Origin: Massilia varians
Lineage (GTDB): Bacteria; Pseudomonadota; Gammaproteobacteria; Burkholderiales; Burkholderiaceae_D
Length of the DNA stretch: 64,000 nucleotides
NCBI RefSeq assembly: GCF_027923905.1
Contig: NZ_AP026966.1
Location: 4,837,001 to 4,901,000, forward strand
Direction: 5' to 3'
Shown: piece after piece, positions 8,327 through 17,846 of the stretch
Layout: each line of letters starts with the position of its first letter
Numbering within the stretch: the stretch's first letter is position 1
Translations under genes and position numbers: made by a program
The notes under the pieces: generated by a model
Told to the model about the DNA's origin: nothing
The model's database searches: none
The model's input: only the letters and a program-made list of their open reading frames with translations

Positions 8327-9316
8327 TCAATACCGTAGAAAATCGCGGCTCTGCAGCAGTTCCCGCAAACCCTGGGCGTGCGCCGGGTGGCTGCGCGCCG
8401 CCGCCATCGCGGCAGCGGAAGGCGTCGGCGCCGCCATCAGCACCGGCCCCGGCTGGGCTAGCGTTCCCAGCGGCGCCTCGCCTGCGGCGCCGGCACGCAG
8501 CGGCGGCGCCGACGAGGCGTATTCGTACGGCTCCACGGACGCCGTCAGCGCCAGCCTTCCGGCGGCCAGGCGCTCCACGAATTCGGCGCGCTGCGCATCC
8601 GGCAGCGGACCGTCAGCAAAGGCCACCAGCGGCGCAAGCTTGTCCACCGCCAGGCCGGATGCCCGGACTGCCGAGACCACGAAGCGGAACCCATCTTTTT
8701 CCTTGCTGCGCCACTGCGAGGGCGCCAGGAATTCCGGGCTGGTCAAGAGCTGGCGCAGCACGGCGCGCTGCTCGCCTCCCGTGGCCTCCCACACCCGCCA
8801 CACCGACGCTTGCAGACTGGCGGAGGGCGCGGAGACGAAATGCCGCACCAGCGCCCCCATCGCGGAGCGTTCGCCATGCCGGCCGCGCGCATGCTGGTCG
8901 AGCGCCGCGCGCAGATCGGCATAGCGGCCCAGCACGTGCGGACGGAGCAGCGCCTCTGCGGCCTCTTCTTTCTTGAAGTAGTCGAGCCAGAAACGCACCA
9001 GCACTTGTTCCAGCTGGCGCGGGCTGGCGATGGCGCGCAGCAAGGCCGCTTCCGGCCCCGGCAGCGTGCGCAGGCGCGCTTCCAGGCGCGGCGGCATCGG
9101 CGGCGGCGCCAGCTGGCTGTCCACCCAGCCCTGCGCACCGAGTGCGCGCACCCGCGCCACCTCGCCCGGCGCCGGGCCGTAGCCCAGGCGGTTCAGCAGG
9201 TGCTGCGCGAGCCCGGCCTCGATCGGGGCGAGCGGCTGCGCATGGGCCGGTCCACCCACGGACAAGAGCAGACAACACAGGATGGCGAGGAAGCGCATTC
9301 CGACTTTATATACCAA
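8327..9316 (-). CDS. Short DUF1800 family exported protein
   Basis: A 329-aa protein with a signal peptide (hydrophobic LAILCCLLLSVGG, cleavage after AHA) followed by LLNRLGYGP, the opening motif of DUF1800 proteins, and by FWLDYF. The start is taken as TTG at 9316 because AAGGAG lies 7 nt upstream (9324-9329), whereas the in-frame ATG at 9298 has the same site 25 nt away. DUF1800 proteins are usually around 450-600 aa and often sit beside a DUF1501 gene; this one is shorter and alone, so it may be a reduced form. Function unknown. Confidence 0.75.
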   Translation of the reverse strand: MVYKVGMRFLAILCCLLLSVGGPAHAQPLAPIEAGLAQHLLNRLGYGPAPGEVARVRALGAQGWVDSQLAPPPMPPRLEARLRTLPGPEAALLRAIASPRQLEQVLVRFWLDYFKKEEAAEALLRPHVLGRYADLRAALDQHARGRHGERSAMGALVRHFVSAPSASLQASVWRVWEATGGEQRAVLRQLLTSPEFLAPSQWRSKEKDGFRFVVSAVRASGLAVDKLAPLVAFADGPLPDAQRAEFVERLAAGRLALTASVEPYEYASSAPPLRAGAAGEAPLGTLAQPGPVLMAAPTPSAAAMAAARSHPAHAQGLRELLQSRDFLRY

Positions 9317-9323
9317 CAGGGGG

Positions 9324-9329
9324 CTCCTT
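9324..9329 (-). promoter_or_regulatory. Shine-Dalgarno AAGGAG deciding a TTG start
   Basis: AAGGAG on the minus strand is spaced 7 nt from TTG (9314-9316). The next ATG is too far for this site, so the TTG start is favoured. Confidence 0.6.
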
Positions 9330-9413
9330 GCTGCGCCGTTTGGTAAATGTTTGTAAGCTTGGCGGCATACGAATCAGCCCGCACCGCATTGCAATTTTGC
9401 TACACTTAACAGC

Positions 9414-10622
9414 TTGAACCAAAGCCGATTGAAGAAGATGCCAACCCTCCGCCGCCTGCCCCAGACCATCCCCGTTCCACTGCTGGCCATCGCCGCCGCA
9501 ACGCTCTGTTTTGCCCTCGCGCTGGCCGTGCCGAAGCGCGCCACCGCCAAGGACGACAAGCCGGCCGCGCCGACGCCGGCGCTCACGGTGACCACTGGCC
9601 AGCCGTCCACCACCACCCTGCCGGTGGGATTGACCGCCAACGGCAGCGTCGCCGCCTGGCAGGAAGCCGTGATCGGCAGCGAATCGAATGGCCTGCGCCT
9701 GAGTGAAGTGCGGGTGAACGTCGGCGACGTCGTCAAGAAGGGCGAGACCCTGGCGGTATTCGCCAGCGAGACCGTGCGCGCCGACGTCGACCAGGCGCGC
9801 GCCGCGCTGCAGGAAGCCCAGGCCAACGCCAGCGCCGCCAAGGCGGACGCGGACCGGGCGCGCGCCCTGCGCAGCTCGGGCGCGCTGAGCGAACAGCAAG
9901 TCACCCAGCTCCTGACCGCCGAGCGCACCGCCGCCGCGCGCGTGAGCGCCGCCCGGGCCACGCTGGCCCAGCAGGAGCTGCGCCTGCGCCAGGCCACCGT
10001 GGTCGCGCCGGACAGCGGCATCATCTCGGCGCGCAGCGCCACCGTCGGCGCCGTCACGGGCCCGGGCACGGAGCTGTTCCGCATGATCCGCCAAGGCCGC
10101 CTCGAATGGCGCGCCGAAGTCACCTCGAACGACCTGGGCCGCATCAAGCCGGGCATGCGCGCCGCGGTGCGCGCCGCCAGCGGCAGCGAGATCGTCGGCA
10201 AGGTGCGCACCGTGGCGCCGACCGTCGACCCGCAGACCCGGCTGGCGCTGGTCTACGTCGACCTGCCGCCTTCGCTCTCCGCCAATGCGCCGCTCAAGGC
10301 CGGCATGTTCGCCAGCGGCCGCTTCGAACTGGGCGCCACCAGCGCCCTCACCGTGCCGCAGCAGGCCCTCGCAGTGCGCGACGGATTCAGCTACGTGTTC
10401 CGCCTCAACCAGGACAGCCGCGTGAGCCAGCTGAAGGTCAGCACCGGCCGCCGCCTGGGCGACCGCATCGAGATCGTGGGCGGGCTGGCGGCCGGGACCC
10501 CGATCGTCATCAGCGGCGCCGGTTTCCTGAATGACGGCGATCTGGTGCGCAATGTGCCGCCACCGGCCGCGCCGGCCAAGGCTGCGCCGGCCCCGGCGCC
10601 GCGCCAGACCGCGGCACGCTGA
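9414..10622 (+). CDS. RND efflux periplasmic adaptor (HlyD/MFP family)
   Basis: A 402-aa protein with an N-terminal membrane anchor or signal segment (~residues 20-40), a lipoyl/barrel-sandwich half around AVIGSESNGLRLSEVRVNVGDVVKKG, a coiled-coil hairpin rich in Ala/Gln/Arg (~125-190) and a beta-barrel domain after it. It would bridge the inner-membrane RND pump to an outer-membrane channel. The pump gene starts 13 bp after the stop. The listed start is TTG; an in-frame ATG at 9438 is an alternative and neither has a strong ribosome site. No TolC-like gene or regulator is adjacent. Confidence 0.9.
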   Translation: MNQSRLKKMPTLRRLPQTIPVPLLAIAAATLCFALALAVPKRATAKDDKPAAPTPALTVTTGQPSTTTLPVGLTANGSVAAWQEAVIGSESNGLRLSEVRVNVGDVVKKGETLAVFASETVRADVDQARAALQEAQANASAAKADADRARALRSSGALSEQQVTQLLTAERTAAARVSAARATLAQQELRLRQATVVAPDSGIISARSATVGAVTGPGTELFRMIRQGRLEWRAEVTSNDLGRIKPGMRAAVRAASGSEIVGKVRTVAPTVDPQTRLALVYVDLPPSLSANAPLKAGMFASGRFELGATSALTVPQQALAVRDGFSYVFRLNQDSRVSQLKVSTGRRLGDRIEIVGGLAAGTPIVISGAGFLNDGDLVRNVPPPAAPAKAAPAPAPRQTAAR

Positions 10623-10635
10623 ACGGAGCATCCTC

Positions 10636-13600
10636 ATGAACTTTTCCGCTCTATCGATCCGCAATCCGATCCCGGCGATCATGCTGTTCGTCCTGCTCAC
10701 GGTGGCAGGGCTGCTGGCCTTCAAGGCCAGCAAGATCCAGGACTTCCCGGACATCGAACTGCCGATCGTGACCGTCGCCGCCACGCTGGACGGCGCGGCG
10801 CCGGCCCAGCTCGAGACCGAGGTGGCGCGCAAGATCGAGGATTCGGTCGCCACCCTGCAGGGCGTCAAGAACATCTATACCAAGGTGCTGGACGGCGTGG
10901 CCACCGTCACCATCGAGTTCATTCTCGAAAAGGACCTGTCCGACGCGGTCAATGACGTGCGCGATGCGGTGGCGCGGGTGCGCGCCGACCTGCCGGCCGA
11001 GATGCGCGAGCCGAGCGTGACCAAGGCGGCCACCGCCGGGCGCGTGGTCGCCACCTACAGCGTCGAGCGCAGCAAGAGCGCCGGCAGCGCCATGGACGAC
11101 CAGGAACTGAGCTGGTTCGTCGACAACGACGTGGCCAAGCGCCTGCTGAGCGTGCCGGGCCTGGGCGCGGTCAAGCGGGTGGGCGGCGTTACCCGCGAAG
11201 TGCGCGTCGAACTCGACGACCAGCGCATGGCGGCGCTGCGGGTGTCGGCCTTGGACGTGTCGCGCCAGCTGCGCAACGTCCAGAGGGAAAGCCCGGGCGG
11301 CCGCGGCGACGTCAACGGCGCCGAACAGTCGGTGCGCACCATCGCCACCGTGCACTCGGCCCAGGAACTGGCGCAGATGGACATCCCGCTGCCGGACGGC
11401 CGCCACGTGAAGCTCGCGCAGGTCGCCACCGTCACCGACACGGTGGCCGAGCCGCGTGCGATCGCCCTGCAGGACGGCCGCAAGGTGGTCGGCTTCGAGG
11501 TGTTCCGCACCCGCGGCGCGGGCGAAGTGGACGTGGCCGAAGGCGCGCGCGCCGCGGTGGCCCAGCTGCAGAAGGAAAACCCGAGCGTGGTGCTGCGCGA
11601 GGTGATCGACAACTCGGGACCGGTGCAGGAAAACTTCGACGCCTCGATGGAGATGCTGTACGAGGGCGCGGTGCTGGCGGTGCTGGTGGTGTGGTGGTTC
11701 CTGCGCGACTGGCGCGCCACCCTGGTGGCCGCGGCTGCGCTGCCGCTGTCGGTCATCCCGGCCTTCCTCGGCCAGTACCTGTTCGGCTACACCCTCAACA
11801 TGGTGACCCTGCTGTCGCTGGCGCTCGTGATCGGCGTGCTGGTGGACGATGCGATCGTCGAGATCGAGAACATCTCGCGCCACCTGCGCATGGGGAAGAC
11901 CCCGATGCAGGCGGCGCTGGAAGCGGCCGACGAGATCGGGATGGCGGTGATCGCCACCACCTTCGCCCTGGTCGCGGTGTTCCTGCCGACCGCCTTCATG
12001 GGCGGCATTCCCGGTAAATTCTTCAAGCAGTTCGGCTGGACCGCGGTGATCGCGATCCTGGCCTCGCTGGTCGTGGCGCGCCTGCTCACGCCGATGATGG
12101 CCGCCTATATCCTCAAGCCGTCCAAGCAGCACGGCGAAGAAAAGGACGGCCCGCTGATGCGGCGCTACATGGCCGCCATGCAGTGGTGCCTGCGCCACCG
12201 CATGACGACCGCGATTGCCGCCGCCGTGTTCTTCCTGTGCTCGATCGCGCTGGTGCCGCTGCTGCCGACCGGCTTCGTGCCGCCGGCCGACCGCTCGCAG
12301 ACCATGGTGACGGTCGAACTGCCGCCCGGCTCGACCCTGGCCGAAACCTATGCCGTGGCCGAACAGGCGCGCCTGGCGGCGATGCAGGTCGAGGGCGTCA
12401 AGGGCGTCTTCAGCTCGATCGGCGGCGGCTCCAGCGGCGACGCCTTCGCCCCGGGCGCGGCGGCGGAAGCGCGGCGCGCGGTATTGACGGTGACCACCGT
12501 CGACCGCCACGACCGCGACGTCGGACTGTCCGAGCTCGAGCGCGCACTGCGCGTCAGGATGGCGCAGATCCCGGGCGCGCGTTTCAACGTCGGCGCCCCC
12601 GACACCGGCACCAAGCTGCAGCTGGTGCTGCGCAGCGAAGACCCGGAGCTCCTGACCACGGCCGCGCGCCAGGCCGAGCGCGAACTGCGCACCCTGAAGG
12701 GCATCGGCAACGTCAGTTCCAGCGCCTCGCTGGTGCGGCCCGAGATCATCGTGCGCCCGGACTTCGCGCGCGCCGCCGACCTGGGCGTGACCGCCGCCGC
12801 CATCGGCGAGACGGTGCGTGTGGCCACCGCCGGCGACTACGACATCTCGCTGTCCAAGATGAACCTGGACGAGCGCCAGGTGCCGATCCGCGTCAAGCTG
12901 CCCGACGCGGTACGCGCCGACCTCGACGCGCTGGGCCGCCTGACCGTGCCCGGCGCGCGCGGACCGGTGCTGCTGGCCAACGTGGCCACCATCACGGTGG
13001 AAAGCGGCCCGGCCGAGATCAACCGCCTGAACCGCACCCGCAACGTCACGCTCGACGTCGAGCTGCAGGGCCGCTCGCTGGGCGAGGTCAATGCCGAGGC
13101 GCGTGCTCTGCCGGTGTTCCAGAAGCTGCCGCCGGGCGTGCAGATCGCGGAACTGGGCGACGCCCAGGAAATGCAGGCGCTGTTCGCCAGCTTTGGCGTG
13201 GCGATGCTGATCGGGGTGCTGTGCATCTATGGCGTGCTGGTGCTGCTGTTTAACGACTTCATGCAGCCGGTGACGATCCTGGCGGCGCTGCCGCTGTCGA
13301 TCGGCGGCGCCTTCGTGGCCCTGCTGCTCACCCAGAACGCGCTGTCGATGCCGACCATGATCGGCCTGATCATGCTGATGGGGATCGTGACCAAGAACTC
13401 GATCCTGCTGGTGGACTATGCGATCCTGGCGCGCGAAGCGGGCATGAACCGCTTCGATGCCCTGGTCGACGCCTGCCACAAGCGTTCGCGCCCGATCGTG
13501 ATGACCACCATCGCCATGGGCGCCGGCATGATGCCGCTGGCCCTGGGCCTGTCGGGCGACCCGAGCTTCCGCTCGCCGATGGCGATCGCGGTGATCGGCG

Positions 13601-13758
13601 GCCTGATCACCTCGACCCTGCTGAGCCTGCTGGTGGTGCCGGCGGTGTTCACCTATGTGGACGACTTCGAGCACTTCATGAAGCGCCAGGCGGGACGGAT
13701 GCGGCGCAAGCAGGTGGCGCCGCCCGTGAAAGCGCCGGCATCGGATCCGGTGAAGTAG
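10636..13758 (+). CDS. RND efflux pump, AcrB/HAE-1 family inner-membrane transporter
   Basis: A 1040-aa protein with the RND layout of two halves, each with a large periplasmic loop. The proton-relay residues are visible: Asp404-Asp405 in GVLVDDAIVEIEN (TM4) and Lys920 in MGIVTKNSILL (TM10). The start ATG at 10636 has GGAG 7 nt upstream. The preceding HlyD-type adaptor completes the inner part of the pump. The substrate could be drugs, solvents or other small molecules; the sequence lacks the features of heavy-metal (HME) pumps. Confidence 0.95.
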   Translation: MNFSALSIRNPIPAIMLFVLLTVAGLLAFKASKIQDFPDIELPIVTVAATLDGAAPAQLETEVARKIEDSVATLQGVKNIYTKVLDGVATVTIEFILEKDLSDAVNDVRDAVARVRADLPAEMREPSVTKAATAGRVVATYSVERSKSAGSAMDDQELSWFVDNDVAKRLLSVPGLGAVKRVGGVTREVRVELDDQRMAALRVSALDVSRQLRNVQRESPGGRGDVNGAEQSVRTIATVHSAQELAQMDIPLPDGRHVKLAQVATVTDTVAEPRAIALQDGRKVVGFEVFRTRGAGEVDVAEGARAAVAQLQKENPSVVLREVIDNSGPVQENFDASMEMLYEGAVLAVLVVWWFLRDWRATLVAAAALPLSVIPAFLGQYLFGYTLNMVTLLSLALVIGVLVDDAIVEIENISRHLRMGKTPMQAALEAADEIGMAVIATTFALVAVFLPTAFMGGIPGKFFKQFGWTAVIAILASLVVARLLTPMMAAYILKPSKQHGEEKDGPLMRRYMAAMQWCLRHRMTTAIAAAVFFLCSIALVPLLPTGFVPPADRSQTMVTVELPPGSTLAETYAVAEQARLAAMQVEGVKGVFSSIGGGSSGDAFAPGAAAEARRAVLTVTTVDRHDRDVGLSELERALRVRMAQIPGARFNVGAPDTGTKLQLVLRSEDPELLTTAARQAERELRTLKGIGNVSSSASLVRPEIIVRPDFARAADLGVTAAAIGETVRVATAGDYDISLSKMNLDERQVPIRVKLPDAVRADLDALGRLTVPGARGPVLLANVATITVESGPAEINRLNRTRNVTLDVELQGRSLGEVNAEARALPVFQKLPPGVQIAELGDAQEMQALFASFGVAMLIGVLCIYGVLVLLFNDFMQPVTILAALPLSIGGAFVALLLTQNALSMPTMIGLIMLMGIVTKNSILLVDYAILAREAGMNRFDALVDACHKRSRPIVMTTIAMGAGMMPLALGLSGDPSFRSPMAIAVIGGLITSTLLSLLVVPAVFTYVDDFEHFMKRQAGRMRRKQVAPPVKAPASDPVK

Positions 13759-13814
13759 GCGTTATCTATACCGCAGGGTGGGCGTCATAACCGCTCACCC
13801 TGTGAAGCCCAAAC

Positions 13815-13851
13815 AAAAACCCCGGCCGGGATCGCGCCCGCCGGGGTTTTT
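13815..13851. terminator. Bidirectional terminator between RND pump and YqjD-like gene
   Basis: Perfect 11-bp arms AAAAACCCCGG (13815-13825) and CCGGGGTTTTT (13841-13851) supply a GC stem with a T-tract in both directions. It serves the two convergent genes. Confidence 0.85.
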
Positions 13852-13870
13852 CATTGACGGCTTGCGCCGA

Positions 13871-14722
13871 TCAATCGCGATAGTAGCGGTATTCGCGACG
13901 CTCGGTGGTGTCGCTGCTGCTCAGCAGCTTGGCCAGCAGGAAGCCGACGCCAGCCGCGACCAGCAGGGCGGTGCCCGGGTTGGTCTTGACGTACTCGGTG
14001 CTCTTGGTCGAGTAGTTCTGGTAGGTCTCGCCCAGCTGGCCCTTGCGCTGGCCCAGGCTTTCCGAAGCGCCGCTCAGCATGCCGCTCAGGCGATCGACGC
14101 CGGCGTGTGCGGTGCTGACCAGGCGGTCGACCAGGGGCTGCGCGCCTTGTGCGAGCTGGTCGATTTTCTCGTGCGCCTTGTCCGGGGTGATGTTGGACAT
14201 TGCAGCCTTGATGCCGCCCTGCGACTGGTCGCCGCCCGAGGTCGAACCCGACGATTGTGCGCTGGCGCCGCCCATGCTGCCGCTGCTGCCAGCGGTGGTG
14301 CCGGCGCTGCTGCCGGTGGTGCTGCCGCTCGAGCCCAGGGCGCTGTTGCCGCCGGTCGAGCTGCCCAGGCTGCCGCTGCTGCCGGCTGCGCTCGAACCCT
14401 GCGAGCCGCTCTGCTGGCTGTTGGAGCTGGAGCTGGAGCTGGAGCTGGAGCTGCCCAGGTTGCCCGAGCTCTGCGAGCCGCTCTGCATGCTGCTCGCGTT
14501 GCTGGTGCCGCCGATGGCGCCGCTGCTGCTGCCGGTGGCCGGCTTGGCGCTGCTTGGCGAGGCGTTGGTGCTGCCGAGGCTGCCCGACGAACCGTTCTGG
14601 CTGCTGCCCGAAGCGCTGCTACCCTGGTTCAGGCCGGAAGTCTGGCTTTTACCAATGCTCGAACCTGCACCCTCGCGGCTTGCGTCGCTGCCTTTTCCCT
14701 CGGTAGGTTTCTGATTATCCAT
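13871..14722 (-). CDS. Ser/Gly-rich protein with C-terminal ElaB/YqjD/DUF883-like membrane anchor
   Basis: A 283-aa protein. Residues ~20-170 are low-complexity Ser/Gly/Ala, with almost no hydrophobic core. The last ~110 residues resemble ElaB/YqjD/DUF883: amphipathic helices (KAHEKIDQLAQG, LSGMLSGASESLGQRKGQ), then NPGTALLVAAGVGFLLAKLL as a single membrane helix and a short charged tail. E. coli relatives are inner-membrane proteins, YqjD binding ribosomes in stationary phase. The start ATG at 14722 has GAGGGA about 6 nt upstream; an upstream in-frame extension to 14806 lacks such a site. The Ser/Gly arm is much longer than in usual family members (~100 aa). Confidence 0.75.
   Translation of the reverse strand: MDNQKPTEGKGSDASREGAGSSIGKSQTSGLNQGSSASGSSQNGSSGSLGSTNASPSSAKPATGSSSGAIGGTSNASSMQSGSQSSGNLGSSSSSSSSSSNSQQSGSQGSSAAGSSGSLGSSTGGNSALGSSGSTTGSSAGTTAGSSGSMGGASAQSSGSTSGGDQSQGGIKAAMSNITPDKAHEKIDQLAQGAQPLVDRLVSTAHAGVDRLSGMLSGASESLGQRKGQLGETYQNYSTKSTEYVKTNPGTALLVAAGVGFLLAKLLSSSDTTERREYRYYRD
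14423..14452. repeat. GGAGCT hexamer microsatellite inside the Ser-rich protein
   Basis: Five perfect tandem GGAGCT units encode a poly-Ser run on the minus strand. Six-base units keep the frame, so copy-number change would alter only the length of the linker. Confidence 0.9.
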
Positions 14723-15414
14723 GATGTATCCCTCGTAAAAATGTAGACCAACGCGATTAGACCGATACCCGACTATCACCACATTCTTCCTCGATTCCGC
14801 CTCCAACGGCGCGAGGGACGACGATTGACTGCGCTATCTCAAGACAGAACTTTGTTTCTTGCTCCAGCCCCATTCTCACGAATCGAGACCCGAAGCCAAC
14901 GCAAAAGTTCCGCTGTCAGTGCAGACGTCCTCGTCGCTGCGTGAGCGGTCGCCTGTGGCGGTCCGAAAACGCGCGCAGTATCGGACACTGCGTCGCGATA
15001 CAAAAAATACAACAGCCGTGCTTCCCGGACCGTGCGCTGACTAACAGAGCCGTGCCATCCACCCGGACGATGCCCTGCCTTAGCAGATGCTTTCTATCCA
15101 CCTCACCTACCACACAATGTAATACGCGTAATAATTTTCATTTGTTCGAGAGCACGTATGCGAAATAAATACATGTTTGCTGTTGTCGGAAAAACCATGG
15201 ACGGAAGGCCATGAATGGCTGACAGCGCTGACAGACTTGGACGGAAACCGAGCGCTGCGGGTAAGGTCGCAGTGCATTGGCACCCGATCTGCTGAGCCCT
15301 ACTGCCGCACCAGCGACCTCGCGAAAATTGTATTTACCTTTTTACAATTGATCTGATTCAATCAAAACTGTTAAGTTATCGATTCGGCAGAAATGTAATC
15401 GTGCACAGAAATTT
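14723..15414. other. 692-bp non-coding stretch, AT-richer toward the acyltransferase
   Basis: No ORF here has protein-like composition or a convincing ribosome site. GC falls markedly after ~15100. Just before the acyltransferase, AATTGTA and TACAATT form a 7-bp inverted repeat around an A/T-rich centre (~15325-15350), a plausible promoter or operator area. The left end presumably holds the promoter of the minus-strand Ser-rich gene. I recognise nothing else. Confidence 0.5.
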
Positions 15415-16476
15415 ATGGCAACGCAGAAAATTGTTTTTGAGCGTATCGCACTGTTGCGGTACCTTATGATCGTAGGCATCGTAGTTTTACATACTCCTCC
15501 ATACGTTCCCGTCTCCGAGATCGGTTCCGGTGCCTTCGACTTCGTCAAGGCCTTGTTCCAGAACGCTGCGTTCCGCGCTACCGTGCCGGTACTGACCCTC
15601 ATTTCCGGCTACCTGCTGTTTCGGTCCGGACTCGATCGGCACTGGGGGCAGTTGATGAAGAAAAAGACACGAACCATTCTCGTGCCTTTTCTTGCTTTTA
15701 ATCTGATTGTGCTCGCTGGCGCCTTCGGAGCTCAACACTACTTCGGGTTGAGCATGGCTTATCAGTTAGTGCCCTTCGATTTATCGACCTGGATGAATGC
15801 TGCTTTCAGCATCGAGCGATCGCCAATCAACTATCCGCTTCATTTTCTTCGCGACCTGTTCGTTCTCATGGCGCTGTCACCCTTGTTTGGATTCGTTTTG
15901 CGCAGCACCCGGCCATGGATTGGACTCGTTGCTATTACCATTATTTCTATGAACAACCTGGATGGCATCCTGGTCTTGCGCACTACGATGCCAATCATGT
16001 TTTACCTCGGCGGCATGGCAGCGACGCGTCAATGGAATCTGTTGGCGCTGGACCGGTATGCCCTCCCTTGTCTTGGCCTCTTCCTCGCATTATGCGTGTG
16101 CCTGGTTTATTTCCAAATAGCCAACACCTTGTATTTCCGTTATCTGGCGCCTTTCCTCATCTGGCCTGCGGCTTCGCTGCTCCAGCATACGGAGATGGGC
16201 CGCTGGCTACAGTCTCAAAGCAAAACCAGCTTCTTCATTTTTCTGGCCCATGCGCCCCTCCTGCTAATGGTGTCGATGGCATTCGACAAGCTCGGCAGCA
16301 ACATCCCTTATCCGCTCAAGTGGATTACGATACCGGTTGTCACCGTCACCATACTGGCCCTGCTTTACCACGCGCTTATGCGTCTGTGCCCGCGCTTGTT
16401 CTCACCCCTGATCGGAGGCAAGCCACCAGAGCGTGAGACGCCTCCGGTGAGCGTTCCTGCGCGCATTTCGTACTAG
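15415..16476 (+). CDS. Acyltransferase family 3 integral membrane protein
   Basis: A 353-aa protein with about 10 hydrophobic membrane segments, opening with RYLMIVGIVVLHTPPY, where the conserved His of acyltransferase-3 proteins is seen. Such enzymes O-acylate sugars of LPS, capsule or other surface glycans. Base composition is clearly lower in GC than the neighbours (the first 60 bases are ~43% G+C) and its upstream spacer is AT-rich, suggesting acquisition by transfer. It stands alone, without glycan genes next to it. Substrate unknown. Confidence 0.85.
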   Translation: MATQKIVFERIALLRYLMIVGIVVLHTPPYVPVSEIGSGAFDFVKALFQNAAFRATVPVLTLISGYLLFRSGLDRHWGQLMKKKTRTILVPFLAFNLIVLAGAFGAQHYFGLSMAYQLVPFDLSTWMNAAFSIERSPINYPLHFLRDLFVLMALSPLFGFVLRSTRPWIGLVAITIISMNNLDGILVLRTTMPIMFYLGGMAATRQWNLLALDRYALPCLGLFLALCVCLVYFQIANTLYFRYLAPFLIWPAASLLQHTEMGRWLQSQSKTSFFIFLAHAPLLLMVSMAFDKLGSNIPYPLKWITIPVVTVTILALLYHALMRLCPRLFSPLIGGKPPERETPPVSVPARISY

Positions 16477-16551
16477 TCTGCAATGGGTACCATTGCGCTT
16501 TCGCCTCCATTCAGCCGCATGCTTGGCTTGGAGTGATGAGACAAGGGCAGC

Positions 16552-16595
16552 AAAAAGCAAAAGGGCCACCCTGACGGGTGGCCCTTTTGCTTTTT
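16552..16595. terminator. Long bidirectional terminator next to tRNA-Thr
   Basis: Perfect 19-bp arms at 16552-16570 and 16577-16595 (AAAAAGCAAAAGGGCCACC and its complement) around loop CTGACG. It directly abuts the tRNA 3' end and can stop transcription of both the tRNA (minus) and the acyltransferase (plus). Confidence 0.9.
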
Positions 16596-16671
16596 TGGTG
16601 CCGCTGACCGGAATCGAACTGGTGACCTTCGCATTACGAATGCGCTGCTCTACCGACTGAGCTACAGCGGC
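16596..16671 (-). tRNA. tRNA-Thr(CGU)
   Basis: A 76-nt cloverleaf with acceptor stem GCCGCTG/CAGCGGC, D-arm GCTC...GAGC, anticodon loop TTCGTAA (anticodon CGT, reading ACG), T-arm with TTCGATT, and encoded CCA. The anticodon arm matches that of E. coli tRNA-Thr(CGU) as known. It is followed at once by the 19-bp terminator stem. Confidence 0.97.
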
Positions 16672-16810
16672 GAAACCTGGCTCTCACCTGATGCCATCCG
16701 GCGGAAAGCCGGACTGGTGAAAGAACCATATTTTAGCAAACAATGCGGCAAACTTGCTAGTGTGTATCGAAAGCCGCCGCATTTTTTACCGGATGGTCAA
16801 ACTCTGCGCC

Positions 16811-17812
16811 TTACTCCGCGTGATAGCGGGTGACCAGTTCGACCTCGCTCTTCGAACCCAGGAACACCGGCACGCGCTGGTGCAGCTTGGTCGGCTGGAT
16901 CTCCATGATGCGTCCCTTGCCGTCGGTGGCCATGCCGCCGGCCTGTTCGACGATCATGGCCATCGGGTTGGCTTCGTACATCAGGCGCAGCTTGCCCGGC
17001 GAAGACGGATCGCGCATGTCGGCCGGGTACATGAAGATGCCGCCGCGGTTCAGGATGCGGTGCACGTCGGCCACCATCGAGGCGATCCAGCGCATGTTGA
17101 AGTCCTTGCCGCGCGGGCCGGTGGAGCCGGCCAGCATCTCGTCCACGTAGCGCTGCACCGGCGGGTGCCAGTGGCGCTTGTTGGACATGTTGATCGCGAA
17201 TTCCTTGGTGGTTTCCGGAATCTGCATGTCGCTCTGGGTCAGCACCCAGGAGCCCATTTCGCGGTCGAGGGTGAAGCACTGCACGCCGTTGCCGGTGGTG
17301 AGCACCAGCATGGTTTGCGGACCGTAGACGGCATAGCCGGCCGCGACCTGCTGGGTGCCCGGCTGCAGGAAGTCCTGCTCGGTCGGATCCTTCATGCCTT
17401 CCGGGGCCTTGAGCACCGAGAAGATGGTGCCGATCGAGACGTTGACGTCGATGTTGGACGAGCCGTCGAGCGGGTCGTACATCAGCAGGAACTCGCCCTT
17501 CGGGTAGCGGCTCGGAATCTGGCGGATGGTTTCCATCTCTTCCGACGCCATTGCCGCCAGGTGGCCACCCCACTCGTTCGCCTCGAGCAGGATCTCGTTC
17601 GAGATCACGTCGAGCTTCTTCTGCACCTCGCCCTGGATGTTCTCGGTTTCGGCGCTGCCCAGCACTTCGCCGAGCGCACCCTTGCTGACCGAATAGCTGA
17701 TGCGCTTGCAGGCACGCGCCACGACCTCGATCAGGAGGCGCAGTTCGGCATTGATGGTCTGGTGGAGGCGCTGTTCCTCGACCAGGTACTGCGTCAGACT
17801 TACGCGTTTCAT
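16811..17812 (-). CDS. fbp: Class 1 fructose-1,6-bisphosphatase
   Basis: A 333-aa cytoplasmic enzyme hydrolysing fructose-1,6-bisphosphate to fructose-6-phosphate in gluconeogenesis and the pentose/Calvin routes. The metal-binding core [18 protein letters not shown] is intact, and length and N-terminus ([18 protein letters not shown]) match proteobacterial class 1 enzymes. It lies downstream of pepN on the same strand, separated by a 159-bp spacer holding a repeat, so it may have its own promoter. Confidence 0.97.
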   Translation of the reverse strand: MKRVSLTQYLVEEQRLHQTINAELRLLIEVVARACKRISYSVSKGALGEVLGSAETENIQGEVQKKLDVISNEILLEANEWGGHLAAMASEEMETIRQIPSRYPKGEFLLMYDPLDGSSNIDVNVSIGTIFSVLKAPEGMKDPTEQDFLQPGTQQVAAGYAVYGPQTMLVLTTGNGVQCFTLDREMGSWVLTQSDMQIPETTKEFAINMSNKRHWHPPVQRYVDEMLAGSTGPRGKDFNMRWIASMVADVHRILNRGGIFMYPADMRDPSSPGKLRLMYEANPMAMIVEQAGGMATDGKGRIMEIQPTKLHQRVPVFLGSKSEVELVTRYHAE

Positions 17813-17846
17813 GGACTTCCTTTGGTTTGGTTTGGATTTCGTTGTT

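Noticed and set aside
8217..8924. A 235-codon plus-strand frame overlapping the boxes and DUF1800 gene
   Set aside because: Mostly antisense to DUF1800, with low-complexity Ser/Ala/Arg composition and no ribosome site.
14423..14452. Possible CRISPR-like repeats
   Set aside because: Short contiguous hexamers without spacers; a microsatellite in a coding region.
14859..15044. Small ORFs in the 14.7-15.4 kb spacer
   Set aside because: No ribosome sites and no protein-like composition.
16596..16810. tRNA-flanked prophage or integrative element
   Set aside because: No integrase, no att-like duplication of the tRNA end, and fbp follows directly.
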